Positions 52,385 through 60,292 of a DNA stretch of 64,000 bases are shown in pieces. How positions within the stretch are numbered: the stretch's first letter is position 1; each line of letters starts with the position of its first letter. The notes beneath the pieces are model-generated. The model had not been told where the DNA came from and did no database searches. It saw only the letters and a list, made by a program, of their open reading frames with translations. The stretch lies in the NCBI RefSeq assembly GCF_900108565.1, contig NZ_LT629971.1:5704001-5768000 (forward strand), given 5' to 3'. Source of the stretch: Mycolicibacterium rutilum. Lineage in GTDB: Bacteria; Actinomycetota; Actinomycetes; Mycobacteriales; Mycobacteriaceae. The position numbers and the translations under genes are program-made.

Positions 52385-52864
52385 GTGCCGATCTACGCCG
52401 CCTACGGGTCGAACATGCATCCCGAGCAGATGATGGAGCGCGCACCGCACTCGCCGATGGCGGGCACCGGGTGGCTGCACGGCTGGCGGCTGACCTTCGG
52501 CGGCGAGGACATCGGCTGGGAGGGCGCGCTCGCCACCATCGTCGAAGACCCCGCGTCGAGCGTGTTCGTCGTGCTCTACGACGTGACCCGCGAGGACGAG
52601 GAGAACCTCGACCGCTGGGAAGGCTCGGAGCTGGGCTTCCACAAGAAGATCCGCTGCCGGGTGCACCGCACCGCTTCCGACACCGACTTCGAACCCGTGC
52701 TGGCGTGGCTCTACGTCGTCGACGCCTGGGAAGGTGGGCTGCCGTCGGCGCGCTACCTCGGCGTGGTGGCCGACGCCGCCGAGATCGCCGGTGCCCCAGC
52801 CGAATACGTGCACGACCTGCGGACCCGGCCGGCGCGCAACATCGGCCCGGGCACCAGCGACTGA
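52385..52864 (+). CDS. gamma-glutamylcyclotransferase-like protein (Rv3304 type)
   Basis: A 159-residue GGCT/AIG2-fold protein. It has the fold's signature YAAYGSNMHPEQM (YGSN loop), WEGALATIVEDP and RWEGSELGFHKK with an acidic residue at the catalytic-like position. Family members cyclise gamma-glutamyl amino acids or gamma-glutamylamines, but many have no known substrate. GTG 52385 follows a TAAGCT -10 box by 6 nt, implying a leaderless transcript. The position next to lpdA and amiA1 matches Rv3304. Confidence 0.8.
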   Translation: MPIYAAYGSNMHPEQMMERAPHSPMAGTGWLHGWRLTFGGEDIGWEGALATIVEDPASSVFVVLYDVTREDEENLDRWEGSELGFHKKIRCRVHRTASDTDFEPVLAWLYVVDAWEGGLPSARYLGVVADAAEIAGAPAEYVHDLRTRPARNIGPGTSD

Positions 52865-52889
52865 CTCACCCCCGGGTCCGCACAGCAGG

Positions 52890-54062
52890 CTAGATCGCGG
52901 CCGCCTGGTCGATGATGTTGACCAGCACCCGCACCCCGACCGCCAGCGCCCGCTCGTCGAGGTCGAACGTCGGCTGGTGCAGATCCAGCTGCGGGCCGCG
53001 CCCGGTCCACACGCCCAGCCGCGCCATCGCGCCGGGCACCTCCTCGAGGTACCACGAAAAATCCTCGCCGCCACCGGATTGGCGGGTATCGGCCAGCACG
53101 TCGGGCCCGACGGTCTCGATGGCGTGGGTCAGGATCCGCGTCGAGATCTCCTCGTTGACCACCGGCGGCACCCCGCGCCGATATTGCACTGTGTGCTCGA
53201 TGGCCAGCGGCGCCAACAGCGACGAAATGATCTCGCGCATGATCGATTCCAGCGTCACCCAGGTGTCGCGGCTCGCGGTGCGGATGGTGCCGGCCAGGGT
53301 GCCGGTCTGCGGGATCGCGTTGGCGGCGACGCCGGCGTTGACCGCGCCCCACACCATCACGGTGCTGTTGCGCGGGTCGATGCGCCGCGACAGCACGCCC
53401 GGCACCCCGGTGATCAGTGTGCCGAGCCCGTACACCAGGTCTCCGGTCAGATGGGGCCGCGACGTGTGACCGCCCGGCGAGTGCAGCGTCACCTCGAGCT
53501 GGTCGGCCGCCGAGGTGATCGGCCCGGCGCGCACCGCCACCTTGCCGACGGCCAACCGCGGATCGCAGTGCAGCGCGAAGATCCGCGACACCCCGGTCAG
53601 CGCGCCCGCGGCGATCGCGTCGATCGCGCCGCCGGGCATCAGCTCCTCGGCGGCCTGGAAGATCAGCCGCACCCCGACCGGCAGTTCGGGCACCGACGCC
53701 AGCGCCAGCGCCGTACCCAGCAGGATCGCGGTGTGCGCGTCGTGCCCGCAGGCGTGCGCGACGTTGGGCACCAGCGAGGCGTACGGCGCGCCACTGCGGT
53801 CGTCCATCGGCAGCGCGTCCATGTCGGCGCGCAACGCGATGCGCGGACCGTGCTCGGGGCCGAAATCGCAGGTCAGCCCGGTGCCGCCGGGCAGCACCTT
53901 CGGGTTGAGGCCCGCGTCGGCCAGCCGCGAGGCCACGAACTGGGTGGTGGCGAACTCCTGGCGCCCGAGTTCGGGGTGCATGTGGATGTGGCGGCGCCAT
54001 TCGACGAGATCGTCGAAGTGGGCCGACAGCCACCGGGCGGCGGCGTGGGGCAGCACGCTCAT
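52890..54062 (-). CDS. amiA1: M20-family amidohydrolase (AmiA1-like)
   Basis: A 390-residue zinc amidohydrolase of the M20D/aminoacylase type. Metal-ligand stretches are ALRADMDALPM, NVAHACGHDAHTAILLG, IFQAAEELMPGGA and IFALHCDP; the dimerisation domain follows, then SGGGEDFSWYLEEVPG. It should cleave an acyl or amide bond of an N-acylated amino acid or peptide; substrate unknown. ATG 54062 overlaps the amiB1 stop by 4 nt, so the two are coupled, as in M. tuberculosis. Confidence 0.9.
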   Translation of the reverse strand: MSVLPHAAARWLSAHFDDLVEWRRHIHMHPELGRQEFATTQFVASRLADAGLNPKVLPGGTGLTCDFGPEHGPRIALRADMDALPMDDRSGAPYASLVPNVAHACGHDAHTAILLGTALALASVPELPVGVRLIFQAAEELMPGGAIDAIAAGALTGVSRIFALHCDPRLAVGKVAVRAGPITSAADQLEVTLHSPGGHTSRPHLTGDLVYGLGTLITGVPGVLSRRIDPRNSTVMVWGAVNAGVAANAIPQTGTLAGTIRTASRDTWVTLESIMREIISSLLAPLAIEHTVQYRRGVPPVVNEEISTRILTHAIETVGPDVLADTRQSGGGEDFSWYLEEVPGAMARLGVWTGRGPQLDLHQPTFDLDERALAVGVRVLVNIIDQAAAI

Positions 54063-55240
54063 GACGCCCGCCTCGCCTGCAGGTCCAGCACGCGGTCGCG
54101 TTCGGCAGGCGTCTCGGCCAACCGCGCGACCGTGCGGCCCAGCATGATCGCGCCCTCGACGACGGCCCGGTCCGCGCTGGGTCCCGCGGCCGCCTCGGCG
54201 AACGCCGGCTGATGCACCGACGCACCGCCCGCGTCGATCCCGACGATCGGATGGATGCCGGGCATCACCTGCGTGACGTTGCCCATGTCGGTGCTGCCCA
54301 GCGGCAGCGCGGCTTCCAGGTCGGCGCCCACCGGCGCGCGCCCGACCCGCTGCATCTCTTCGCGGAACGCCTCGGCCAGCCACCGGTCGGGGGTCAGCTC
54401 GTGATAGCTCGGTTCGGTCTCGCTCACCTCGTGACCGCAGCCGGTGGCCACCGCACCCGCCAGGAAACAGTCCGCCATCCGCTTCTCGAGTTCACGCAGC
54501 GACGCCGCGTCGTTGGCGCGCATCGTGTACTGCATCTCGGCGCGCGCGGGAATCACGTTGGTGGCCTGGCCGCCGTCGGTGACGATGCCGTGCGCCATCT
54601 GCCCCGGCGCCATCTGCTGGCGCAGCAGACCGATCGCCACCTGCGCCACCGTGATCGCGTCGACGGCGTTGACGCCGAGATACGGCGCGACGGCCGCGTG
54701 CGCCTCCCGGCCCTCGTAGCGCACGGCCACCTGCGACAGCGCCAGCGACCGCGCGGCGGCGATGTCGAGCGGGCCGGGATGCAGCATCACCGAGACGGCG
54801 ATGTCGTCGAACGTTCCGGCGTTGAGCAGCAACACCTTTCCGCCGCCGGCCTCCTCGGCCGGGGTGCCGAGCAGCACGACGGTCAGCCCCAACTCGTCGG
54901 CGACGTCGGCCAGCGCCAAGGCGGCGCCGACCGCGGAGGCCGCGATGATGTTGTGCCCGCACGCGTGCCCGAGGCCGGGCAGCGCGTCGTACTCGGCGCA
55001 CACCCCGACGACGAGCGGGCCGCTGCCGTAGACCGCGCGGAACGCGGTGTCCAGCCCGCCGGGCGCCGCGGTGATCTCGAACCCGTACTCGGCGGCCAGC
55101 TTCTGGGTCTTGGCGCAGCTGCGGTGTTCGGCGAAGGCGAGTTCGGGTTCGGCGTGGATCGAATGCGACAGCTCGACCAGGTCACCGCGGCGTCGGTGCA
55201 CGGCGGCCTCGACGGCCTCCGGCGCGGTGAGTGTGGGCAT
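54059..55240 (-). CDS. amiB1: M20-family amidohydrolase (AmiB1-like)
   Basis: A 393-residue M20D amidohydrolase related to AbgB-type enzymes. Landmarks are SHSIHAEPELAFAEHRS, VCAEYDALPGLGHACGHN, GTPAEEAGGGKVLLL and LGSTDMGNVTQVMPGIHP. It is a paralogue of the next gene, amiA1, with which it overlaps by 4 nt; the two may act on related acylated amino acids. ATG 55240 lies 56 bp from the divergent purine nucleoside phosphorylase start. Confidence 0.88.
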   Translation of the reverse strand: MPTLTAPEAVEAAVHRRRGDLVELSHSIHAEPELAFAEHRSCAKTQKLAAEYGFEITAAPGGLDTAFRAVYGSGPLVVGVCAEYDALPGLGHACGHNIIAASAVGAALALADVADELGLTVVLLGTPAEEAGGGKVLLLNAGTFDDIAVSVMLHPGPLDIAAARSLALSQVAVRYEGREAHAAVAPYLGVNAVDAITVAQVAIGLLRQQMAPGQMAHGIVTDGGQATNVIPARAEMQYTMRANDAASLRELEKRMADCFLAGAVATGCGHEVSETEPSYHELTPDRWLAEAFREEMQRVGRAPVGADLEAALPLGSTDMGNVTQVMPGIHPIVGIDAGGASVHQPAFAEAAAGPSADRAVVEGAIMLGRTVARLAETPAERDRVLDLQARRAS

Positions 55241-55296
55241 CTTCGCAGTATCTCACTGTGCTCGGGCGCCGGTTCCGACCGCTAGGCTCGCGCACT

Positions 55297-56085
55297 GTGA
55301 CCGCTCCGGAGATCAGCGCAGCCGCGCAGGCGATCGCCGAGCGCACCGGCACCGACCGGCACGACGTCGCGGTCGTCCTCGGCTCGGGATGGGCGCCGGC
55401 CGTCGACCGGTTGGGTGACGCGGTCGCGGTGGTCCCGGTCGCGGAGTTGCCCGGCTTCTCCCCGCCGTCCGCGCAGGGACACGGCGGTCAGCTGGTCTCG
55501 ATGCGCATCGCCGAGCACCGGGTGCTGGTGTTCGTCGGCCGCATCCACGCCTATGAGGGGCACGACCTGGCCCACGTCGTGCATTCCGTGCGCGCGGCCT
55601 GCGCAACCGGCGTGCACACGGTGGTGCTGACCAACGCGGCCGGTGGGCTGCGGGAGGACTACACGGTCGGCCAACCGGTGCTGATCAGCGATCAGCTCAA
55701 CCTGACAGGCCGCTCACCGCTGGTCGGGCCACGGTTCGTCGACATGGTCGACGCCTACGCCCCGCGGCTGCGCGACCTGGCCCGCGAGATCGACCCGGCG
55801 CTGGCCGACGGTGTGTACGCCGGGCTGCCCGGGCCGCAGTACGAGACACCCGCCGAGATCCGGATGCTGCGCACGCTGGGCGCGGATCTGGTCGGGATGT
55901 CGACGGTGCACGAGGCGATCGCCGCGCGCGAGGCAGGAGCGCAGGTGCTGGGGATCTCGCTGGTGACCAATCTCGCGGCGGGCATGACCGGGCAGCCGCT
56001 GAACCACGAAGAGGTGCTGGAGGCGGGCCGTCAGTCGGCGACCCGGATGGGCTCCCTGCTCGCCGGCGTCATCGGGCGGCTCTGA
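55297..56085 (+). CDS. deoD: purine nucleoside phosphorylase
   Basis: A 262-residue trimeric-type purine nucleoside phosphorylase that splits (deoxy)inosine and (deoxy)guanosine with phosphate to base and (deoxy)ribose 1-phosphate. Motifs: VVLGSGWAPA (phosphate), GHGGQLV, GRIHAYEGH, TNAAGGLREDY, GLPGPQYETPAEIRM and GMSTVHEAI (purine and ribose binding). It follows Rv3307 in size and order and, with add, upp and pmmB nearby, belongs to nucleoside salvage. GTG 55297; a TAGGCT -10 lies at 55283-55288. The 3' end overlaps the convergent membrane protein gene by 55 nt. Confidence 0.93.
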   Translation: MTAPEISAAAQAIAERTGTDRHDVAVVLGSGWAPAVDRLGDAVAVVPVAELPGFSPPSAQGHGGQLVSMRIAEHRVLVFVGRIHAYEGHDLAHVVHSVRAACATGVHTVVLTNAAGGLREDYTVGQPVLISDQLNLTGRSPLVGPRFVDMVDAYAPRLRDLAREIDPALADGVYAGLPGPQYETPAEIRMLRTLGADLVGMSTVHEAIAAREAGAQVLGISLVTNLAAGMTGQPLNHEEVLEAGRQSATRMGSLLAGVIGRL

Positions 56086-57158
56086 CGGTCGCGCCGGCGG
56101 GCCAGCCGGATCATCGTGCGCGCCAGCAGCGGCGCCGCGAACAACATCAGCAGGATGCGCACCGCCTGGGCGGCGATGACGAACGTGACGTTGGAGCCGG
56201 TCTCGACGGCGGTGGCCAGCACCGCGTACACCCCGCCGGGGCTGGTCGCCAGGTAGCCCTCGAGCGGGGTCAGCCCGGCGATGCGTGCGAGCGCCACGCC
56301 CAGCCCGGCGGTCACCACACCGAGGACGACGATCAACGCGATCGCCGTCGGCAGCATGCGCCCGACCGCACGCAGCGAGTCGCGGGTGAACGCCAGCCCG
56401 GCCTGCCAACCGATCACCGCGTAGCCGACCTGCACCAGCACCACCGGCACGGTCAGCCCGAACGACAGTCCGGTCAACTCCAGCACGACGGTCAGCGCCA
56501 GCGGGCCGAGCAGGCCCGCGCCGGGCAGCCGGACCAGCTTGCCGACGGCCGCGCCGACGACCACGAGCGCGATCAGCATGCCGACGCTGAGATACCAAGG
56601 TGCGGAATCGGTTTGCGTCCCAGCGGTTTGGGTCACGGTGGCGGGTCGCGACCGGTCGGCGTGGTAGACGAGCGTGACCACCACCGGCATCGACGCGGTC
56701 ACCAGCGCCACCCGCAGGTACTGCACGACGGAGACGACGCGGTCGTCGCCGCCGAGTTCACGCGCGATCGCGACCAGGCCCGAGGCGCCGCCCGCGACGA
56801 GCGCCAGCGATCCGGTCAGCGGGGTGACGTCGCGGTGCATCGCCAGCAGCGCTCCGCACACGACGCTCAGCAACAGCGTCGCCACCGCGACGGCGATGAC
56901 GATCAGCCAGTGCGGCCCGAGCGCGTCGACCGCGTCCTGGTGCACCATCGTGCCGATGTAGACACCCAGCACGCCCTGCGACCCGAGCCCGGCCACTCTC
57001 GGCACCGGGCCGGGTGACCACGCCGTCAGTGCCAGCGCTATTCCGACCACCAGCGCGGCGAACAGTGCCGCCGAGGGCACGCCGAGCAGGGTGAGCGGGT
57101 AGGTGACGGCGACCGTCACCACCGCCAACAGCGACCACTTCAGCGCTTTCCTGACCAT
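56031..57158 (-). CDS. AbrB-family polytopic membrane protein (COG3180 type)
   Basis: A 375-residue membrane protein with about ten hydrophobic helices. It has two similar halves, each with a G-rich stretch (LGSQGVLGVYIGTMV and VLVQVGYAVIGWQAGLAFT) and the motif ATSPGGVYAVLATAVETGSN, which follow the AbrB (ammonia monooxygenase-like) family despite that name; substrate or role is not established. ATG 57158 (MVRKAL) is chosen over an upstream TTG. Divergent from a MarR gene with operator-like repeats between them, so it may be that regulator's target. The 3' end overlaps deoD on the other strand. Confidence 0.8.
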   Translation of the reverse strand: MVRKALKWSLLAVVTVAVTYPLTLLGVPSAALFAALVVGIALALTAWSPGPVPRVAGLGSQGVLGVYIGTMVHQDAVDALGPHWLIVIAVAVATLLLSVVCGALLAMHRDVTPLTGSLALVAGGASGLVAIARELGGDDRVVSVVQYLRVALVTASMPVVVTLVYHADRSRPATVTQTAGTQTDSAPWYLSVGMLIALVVVGAAVGKLVRLPGAGLLGPLALTVVLELTGLSFGLTVPVVLVQVGYAVIGWQAGLAFTRDSLRAVGRMLPTAIALIVVLGVVTAGLGVALARIAGLTPLEGYLATSPGGVYAVLATAVETGSNVTFVIAAQAVRILLMLFAAPLLARTMIRLARRRDRQSRPMTPASREPIRVAD

Positions 57159-57194
57159 CGATGACAAGCATGCTCTTGATAAATCACGATCGTA

Positions 57195-57212
57195 ACCAGG
57201 CAGTTCATTGGT
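57195..57212. promoter_or_regulatory. second, degenerate MarR-operator-like repeat
   Basis: ACCAGGCAGTTCATTGGT, 18 bp, shares ACCA-x-G and TTGGT with the site at 57227-57244 and has the same length. It lies 32 bp closer to the membrane-protein gene and ends over the -35 of the marR promoter. Confidence 0.4.
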
Positions 57213-57239
57213 GACATTGGGGATTTACCAAGGTATAAC
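57211..57239 (+). promoter_or_regulatory. marR promoter, leaderless
   Basis: -35 GTGACA (57211-57216), 17-bp spacer, -10 TATAAC (57234-57239), then six bases and ATG 57246. The mRNA should start at the start codon. The -10 lies in the centre of the inverted repeat. Confidence 0.6.
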
Positions 57240-57244
57240 TTGGT
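57227..57244. promoter_or_regulatory. MarR-type operator
   Basis: ACCAAG-GTATAA-CTTGGT: perfect 6-bp arms, spacer 6, 18 bp overall, directly before and over the marR start region. Placement over the -10 implies autorepression; the divergent membrane-protein gene could be controlled through the same and the neighbouring site. Confidence 0.7.
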
Positions 57245-57245
57245 T

Positions 57246-57707
57246 ATGGAGCGTGCTGTGAACTCGAGGTCGGCCGCCACCGAACTGCGGGAGTCGATGA
57301 TGGCGGTGACCCGTCAGATGCGACGGCACCGGCCCGACCACGGCCTGACCCTGAGCCAGATGGAACTGCTCGGCGAGATCAGCCGCGCCGGAACCACCAC
57401 CCCGGCCGAACTCGGCGCGCGGCTGCAGGTGCGGGTCCAGTCGCTCACCGACGGGATCAACGAACTGCTCGGCCGCGACCTGATCGTGCGCAGGCCCGAC
57501 GAAACCGACCGGCGCCGCCAGCTCATCGAACTCACCGCCGCCGGCCGCGACCTGCTCGACGCCGACCGCGCCGAGCGTGACGCCTGGCTGCACGCGACGA
57601 TGCGCGACAACCTGTCCCAGCTCGAATTCGACCTGCTGATGCTCGTCGCTCCGGTCTTACGCAAGCTGGCTTATGCGGAGTCGAAAGTGGGCACACTGAC
57701 GGCATGA
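57246..57707 (+). CDS. MarR-family transcriptional regulator
   Basis: A 153-residue winged-helix regulator: LRESMMAVTRQMRRHRPDHG (helix 1), LTLSQMELLGEISRAGTTTPAELG (helix-turn-helix start), RVQSLTDGINELLGRDLIVR (recognition helix) and RRPDETDRRRQLIELTAAG (wing). ATG 57246 is set by the -10 box 6 nt upstream; an upstream TTG is ignored. Its last 4 nt overlap pmmB. The inducer is not evident. Confidence 0.85.
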   Translation: MERAVNSRSAATELRESMMAVTRQMRRHRPDHGLTLSQMELLGEISRAGTTTPAELGARLQVRVQSLTDGINELLGRDLIVRRPDETDRRRQLIELTAAGRDLLDADRAERDAWLHATMRDNLSQLEFDLLMLVAPVLRKLAYAESKVGTLTA

Positions 57708-59329
57708 CTGTGTCGCGAGCCACAACGACTGCACAGGAGTGGATCTCACACGACCCCGATCCCAAAACCGCCGCCGAACTGCTCGAGTGCTCCGAAGAGG
57801 AACTCGAGGCACGGTTCGCCCAGCCGCTGACATTCGGCACTGCCGGATTGCGCGGGCCGCTGCGGGGCGGGCCCAGCGGCATGAACTTGGCAGTCGTGTT
57901 GCGGGCGACCTGGGCGGTGGCCAAGGTGCTCAAGGACCGCGGCCTCGACGGCCAGGACGTCGTGGTCGGCCGCGACGCCCGCCACGGGTCCGACGACTTC
58001 GCGTTGGCGGCCGCCGAAGTGCTTGCTGCGCAGGGCTTCCCGGTGACACTGTTCTTGACGGCCGTGCCGACGCCGGTCGTCGCCTTCGCGGTGCGCAATG
58101 TGCCCGCGGCAGCGGGGATCCAGATCACCGCCTCGCACAACCCGCCGTCGGACAACGGGTTCAAGGTGTACTTCGGCGGCGGCTTCCCGATCATCTCGCC
58201 CACCGACCGCGAGATCGAACAGGCGATGGCCGACGCGCCACCCGCTGACGAGATCCCGCGCCACCCGGTGCAACCCGGCGGTGTCGGCGAGATACAGCGC
58301 TACGTCGAACGCGCCGCCACCATCCGGCACACCCACGGCGCGGTGCGCGTGGCGCTGACCCCGCTGCACGGCGTCGGCGGTGAGTTCGCGCTCGACGCCC
58401 TGGTGCGCGCCGGCTTCAACGACGTGCACGTCGTCGAGGACCAGTTCGCTCCGGACGCCGACTTCCCCACGGTCGAGTCGCCGAACCCGGAGGATCCCGC
58501 CGCGGTCGAGGCGGTGCTCAAACTCGCGGCCGAGGTGGACGCCGAGGTCGCGATCGCGCTGGACCCCGACGCCGACCGGTGCGCGGTCGGCGTCCCGACC
58601 TCCGACGGCTGGCGCATGCTGACCGGCGACGAAACCGGTTGGCTGCTGGGCGATTACATCCTGTCGCAGTTCGAGCCGGGCCCGGTCACCGAGCACACGG
58701 TGGTGTCCAGTTCGCTGGTGTCCTCACGCATGCTGGCCGCGATCGCCGCGGAACACGGCGCGCGGCACGTCGAGACCCCCACCGGCTTCAAGTGGCTGTC
58801 ACGCGCGGACACCGACCTGCCCGGGTGCACGCTGGTGTACGCCTACGAGGAGGCGATCGGTCACTGCGTCGACCCGTCGGCCGTGCGCGACAAGGACGGC
58901 ATCAGCGCCGCGGTGCTGGTGTGCGACCTGATCGCGGCGCTGCGCGACCGCGGGCACACACTGCTCGACGCGCTCGACGACCTGGCCCGCCGCCACGGTG
59001 TGCACGACACGACGGTGGTGTCACGCACCGTCGAGGACGCCCACGAGGCGACCGCGGTGATGACGCGGCTGCGCGAGACACCGCCGGACACGCTGGCCGG
59101 ATATTCGGTGACGGCGACGGATCTGCTGGGCGACGGGACCGACGCGGTGGTGCTGTCGGGCGGCGACGACGGCGTCTCGGTGCGGGTCGTGGTGCGCCCG
59201 TCGGGAACCGAGCCGAAGGTGAAGTCTTACATCGAAGTTCACTGCGCCGACGTCAACGACCTCGACGGCGCGCGGGCCAAGGCGCGTCAGGTCCGCACCG
59301 AACTCGCCGACGTCGCCGCCCGGCTCTAA
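57704..59329 (+). CDS. pmmB: phosphomannomutase/phosphopentomutase-type phosphohexomutase
   Basis: A 541-residue alpha-D-phosphohexomutase. Signatures: active-site phosphoserine in TASHNPPSDNG (Ser144), metal loop DPDADR (about 287-292), sugar loop EEAIGH and phosphate loop RPSGTEPK near the C-terminus. Next to deoD and upp it may also convert (deoxy)ribose 1-phosphate to 5-phosphate in nucleoside salvage, as several PmmB-like enzymes do (inference). ATG 57704 overlaps the MarR stop by 4 nt. Its last 4 nt overlap upp tail to tail. Confidence 0.9.
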   Translation: MTVSRATTTAQEWISHDPDPKTAAELLECSEEELEARFAQPLTFGTAGLRGPLRGGPSGMNLAVVLRATWAVAKVLKDRGLDGQDVVVGRDARHGSDDFALAAAEVLAAQGFPVTLFLTAVPTPVVAFAVRNVPAAAGIQITASHNPPSDNGFKVYFGGGFPIISPTDREIEQAMADAPPADEIPRHPVQPGGVGEIQRYVERAATIRHTHGAVRVALTPLHGVGGEFALDALVRAGFNDVHVVEDQFAPDADFPTVESPNPEDPAAVEAVLKLAAEVDAEVAIALDPDADRCAVGVPTSDGWRMLTGDETGWLLGDYILSQFEPGPVTEHTVVSSSLVSSRMLAAIAAEHGARHVETPTGFKWLSRADTDLPGCTLVYAYEEAIGHCVDPSAVRDKDGISAAVLVCDLIAALRDRGHTLLDALDDLARRHGVHDTTVVSRTVEDAHEATAVMTRLRETPPDTLAGYSVTATDLLGDGTDAVVLSGGDDGVSVRVVVRPSGTEPKVKSYIEVHCADVNDLDGARAKARQVRTELADVAARL

Positions 59330-59949
59330 CGCGGGCCGAACTGGCGGTCGCCGGCGTCGCCGAGACCCGGCACGATGTAGGCGGCCTCGTTGAGGTGGTC
59401 GTCGATGGTCGCGGTGATGAGCCGGATGTCGGGCGCCGCCTGCTCCAGCGCGGCCAGCCCCTCCGGTGCGACGACGACGCAGATCGCGGTGATGTCGACG
59501 GCCTTGCGGCAGTGCAGCAATTCGATGGTGTGCGCCATCGAGCCGCCCGTCGCCAGCATCGGGTCGAGCACGAAGACCGGCTGCGTGCTCAAGTCGTCGG
59601 GCAACGATTCGAGGTAGGGGGTCGGCTCGTGGGTCTCCTCGTTGCGGGCCACCCCGACGAACCCGACGCGCGCCTCGGGGATCAGCGCGTGGGCCTGGTC
59701 GACCATGCCGAGCCCGGCGCGCAGCACCGGCACCAACAGCGGCGGGTTGCCCAGCCGGCAGCCGTCGGTCTCGGCCAGCGGGGTGCGCACGCGGGTGGTC
59801 TCGACGGCGGCGTCGCGGGTGGCCTCGTACACCAGCATCAGCGTCAGGTCGCGCAGCGCGGCGCGGAACGCCGCGTTGTCGGTGCTCGCGTCGCGCAGCG
59901 TGGTCAGTCGTGCGGCCGCCAGCGGGTGATCGACGACGCGCACATCCAT
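59326..59949 (-). CDS. upp: uracil phosphoribosyltransferase
   Basis: A 207-residue salvage enzyme that makes UMP from uracil and PRPP. The PRPP motif is VFVLDPMLATGGSM; LVPVLRAGLGMVDQA, FVGVARNEETHEPTPY and the C-terminal uracil-binding YIVPGLGDAGDR complete the family. ATG 59949. Position between pmmB and the next genes matches M. tuberculosis. It is divergent, by 50 bp, from the EspC-like gene. Confidence 0.95.
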   Translation of the reverse strand: MDVRVVDHPLAAARLTTLRDASTDNAAFRAALRDLTLMLVYEATRDAAVETTRVRTPLAETDGCRLGNPPLLVPVLRAGLGMVDQAHALIPEARVGFVGVARNEETHEPTPYLESLPDDLSTQPVFVLDPMLATGGSMAHTIELLHCRKAVDITAICVVVAPEGLAALEQAAPDIRLITATIDDHLNEAAYIVPGLGDAGDRQFGPR

Positions 59950-59999
59950 GGGGCAGACCTTAACGGGAACCGGACGCCGTCGCGGCGCGTCCTACCGAC

Positions 60000-60290
60000 A
60001 TGCACGCCGACACCGATGCGATCCGAGCCCTGGCCACGGCGAACGCCGCGCACGCCGACGAACTGGCCGCCATCGCCTCGCGGCTGTCCGACATGCCCTA
60101 TGCCGCGGCCTCGTTCGGCCCCGTCGGGCGGTCGTTCGTCGCGGCGCTGACGGCCGCGCTCGATCAGGAAGCCCGAGCGCTGGCCGCGCTGCAGGCCCGC
60201 GCGCGGCGAACACAAGCGGCCGCCGCACGCACGGCGTCGGCCTACGACGACGCCGACGGCCGCGCCGGCGCCCGGGTCGGCGGCCTCTGA
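60000..60290 (+). CDS. EspC-like type VII secretion substrate (ESX-1 secretion-associated family)
   Basis: A 96-residue, Ala-rich helical protein. The layout ALATANAAHADELAAIASRL, ASFGPVGRSFVAALTAAL, then a long helix ending in SAYDDADGRAG, fits the EspC/T7SS_ESX_EspC family. YDDAD at residues 82-86 is the YxxxD/E type VII export signal. It should form a helix-turn-helix hairpin, probably dimerising with the downstream protein. It starts at ATG 60000; the next gene begins 2 nt after its stop, so the pair is co-transcribed. Mycobacteria export such pairs through ESX systems; which one is not decided by the sequence. Confidence 0.7.
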   Translation: MHADTDAIRALATANAAHADELAAIASRLSDMPYAAASFGPVGRSFVAALTAALDQEARALAALQARARRTQAAAARTASAYDDADGRAGARVGGL

Positions 60291-60292
60291 GA

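Noticed and set aside
50853..52433. 526-codon plus-strand frame opposite lpdA
   Set aside because: Asp/His/Arg/Gln-rich antisense translation without motifs; the opposite strand has an obvious flavoprotein.
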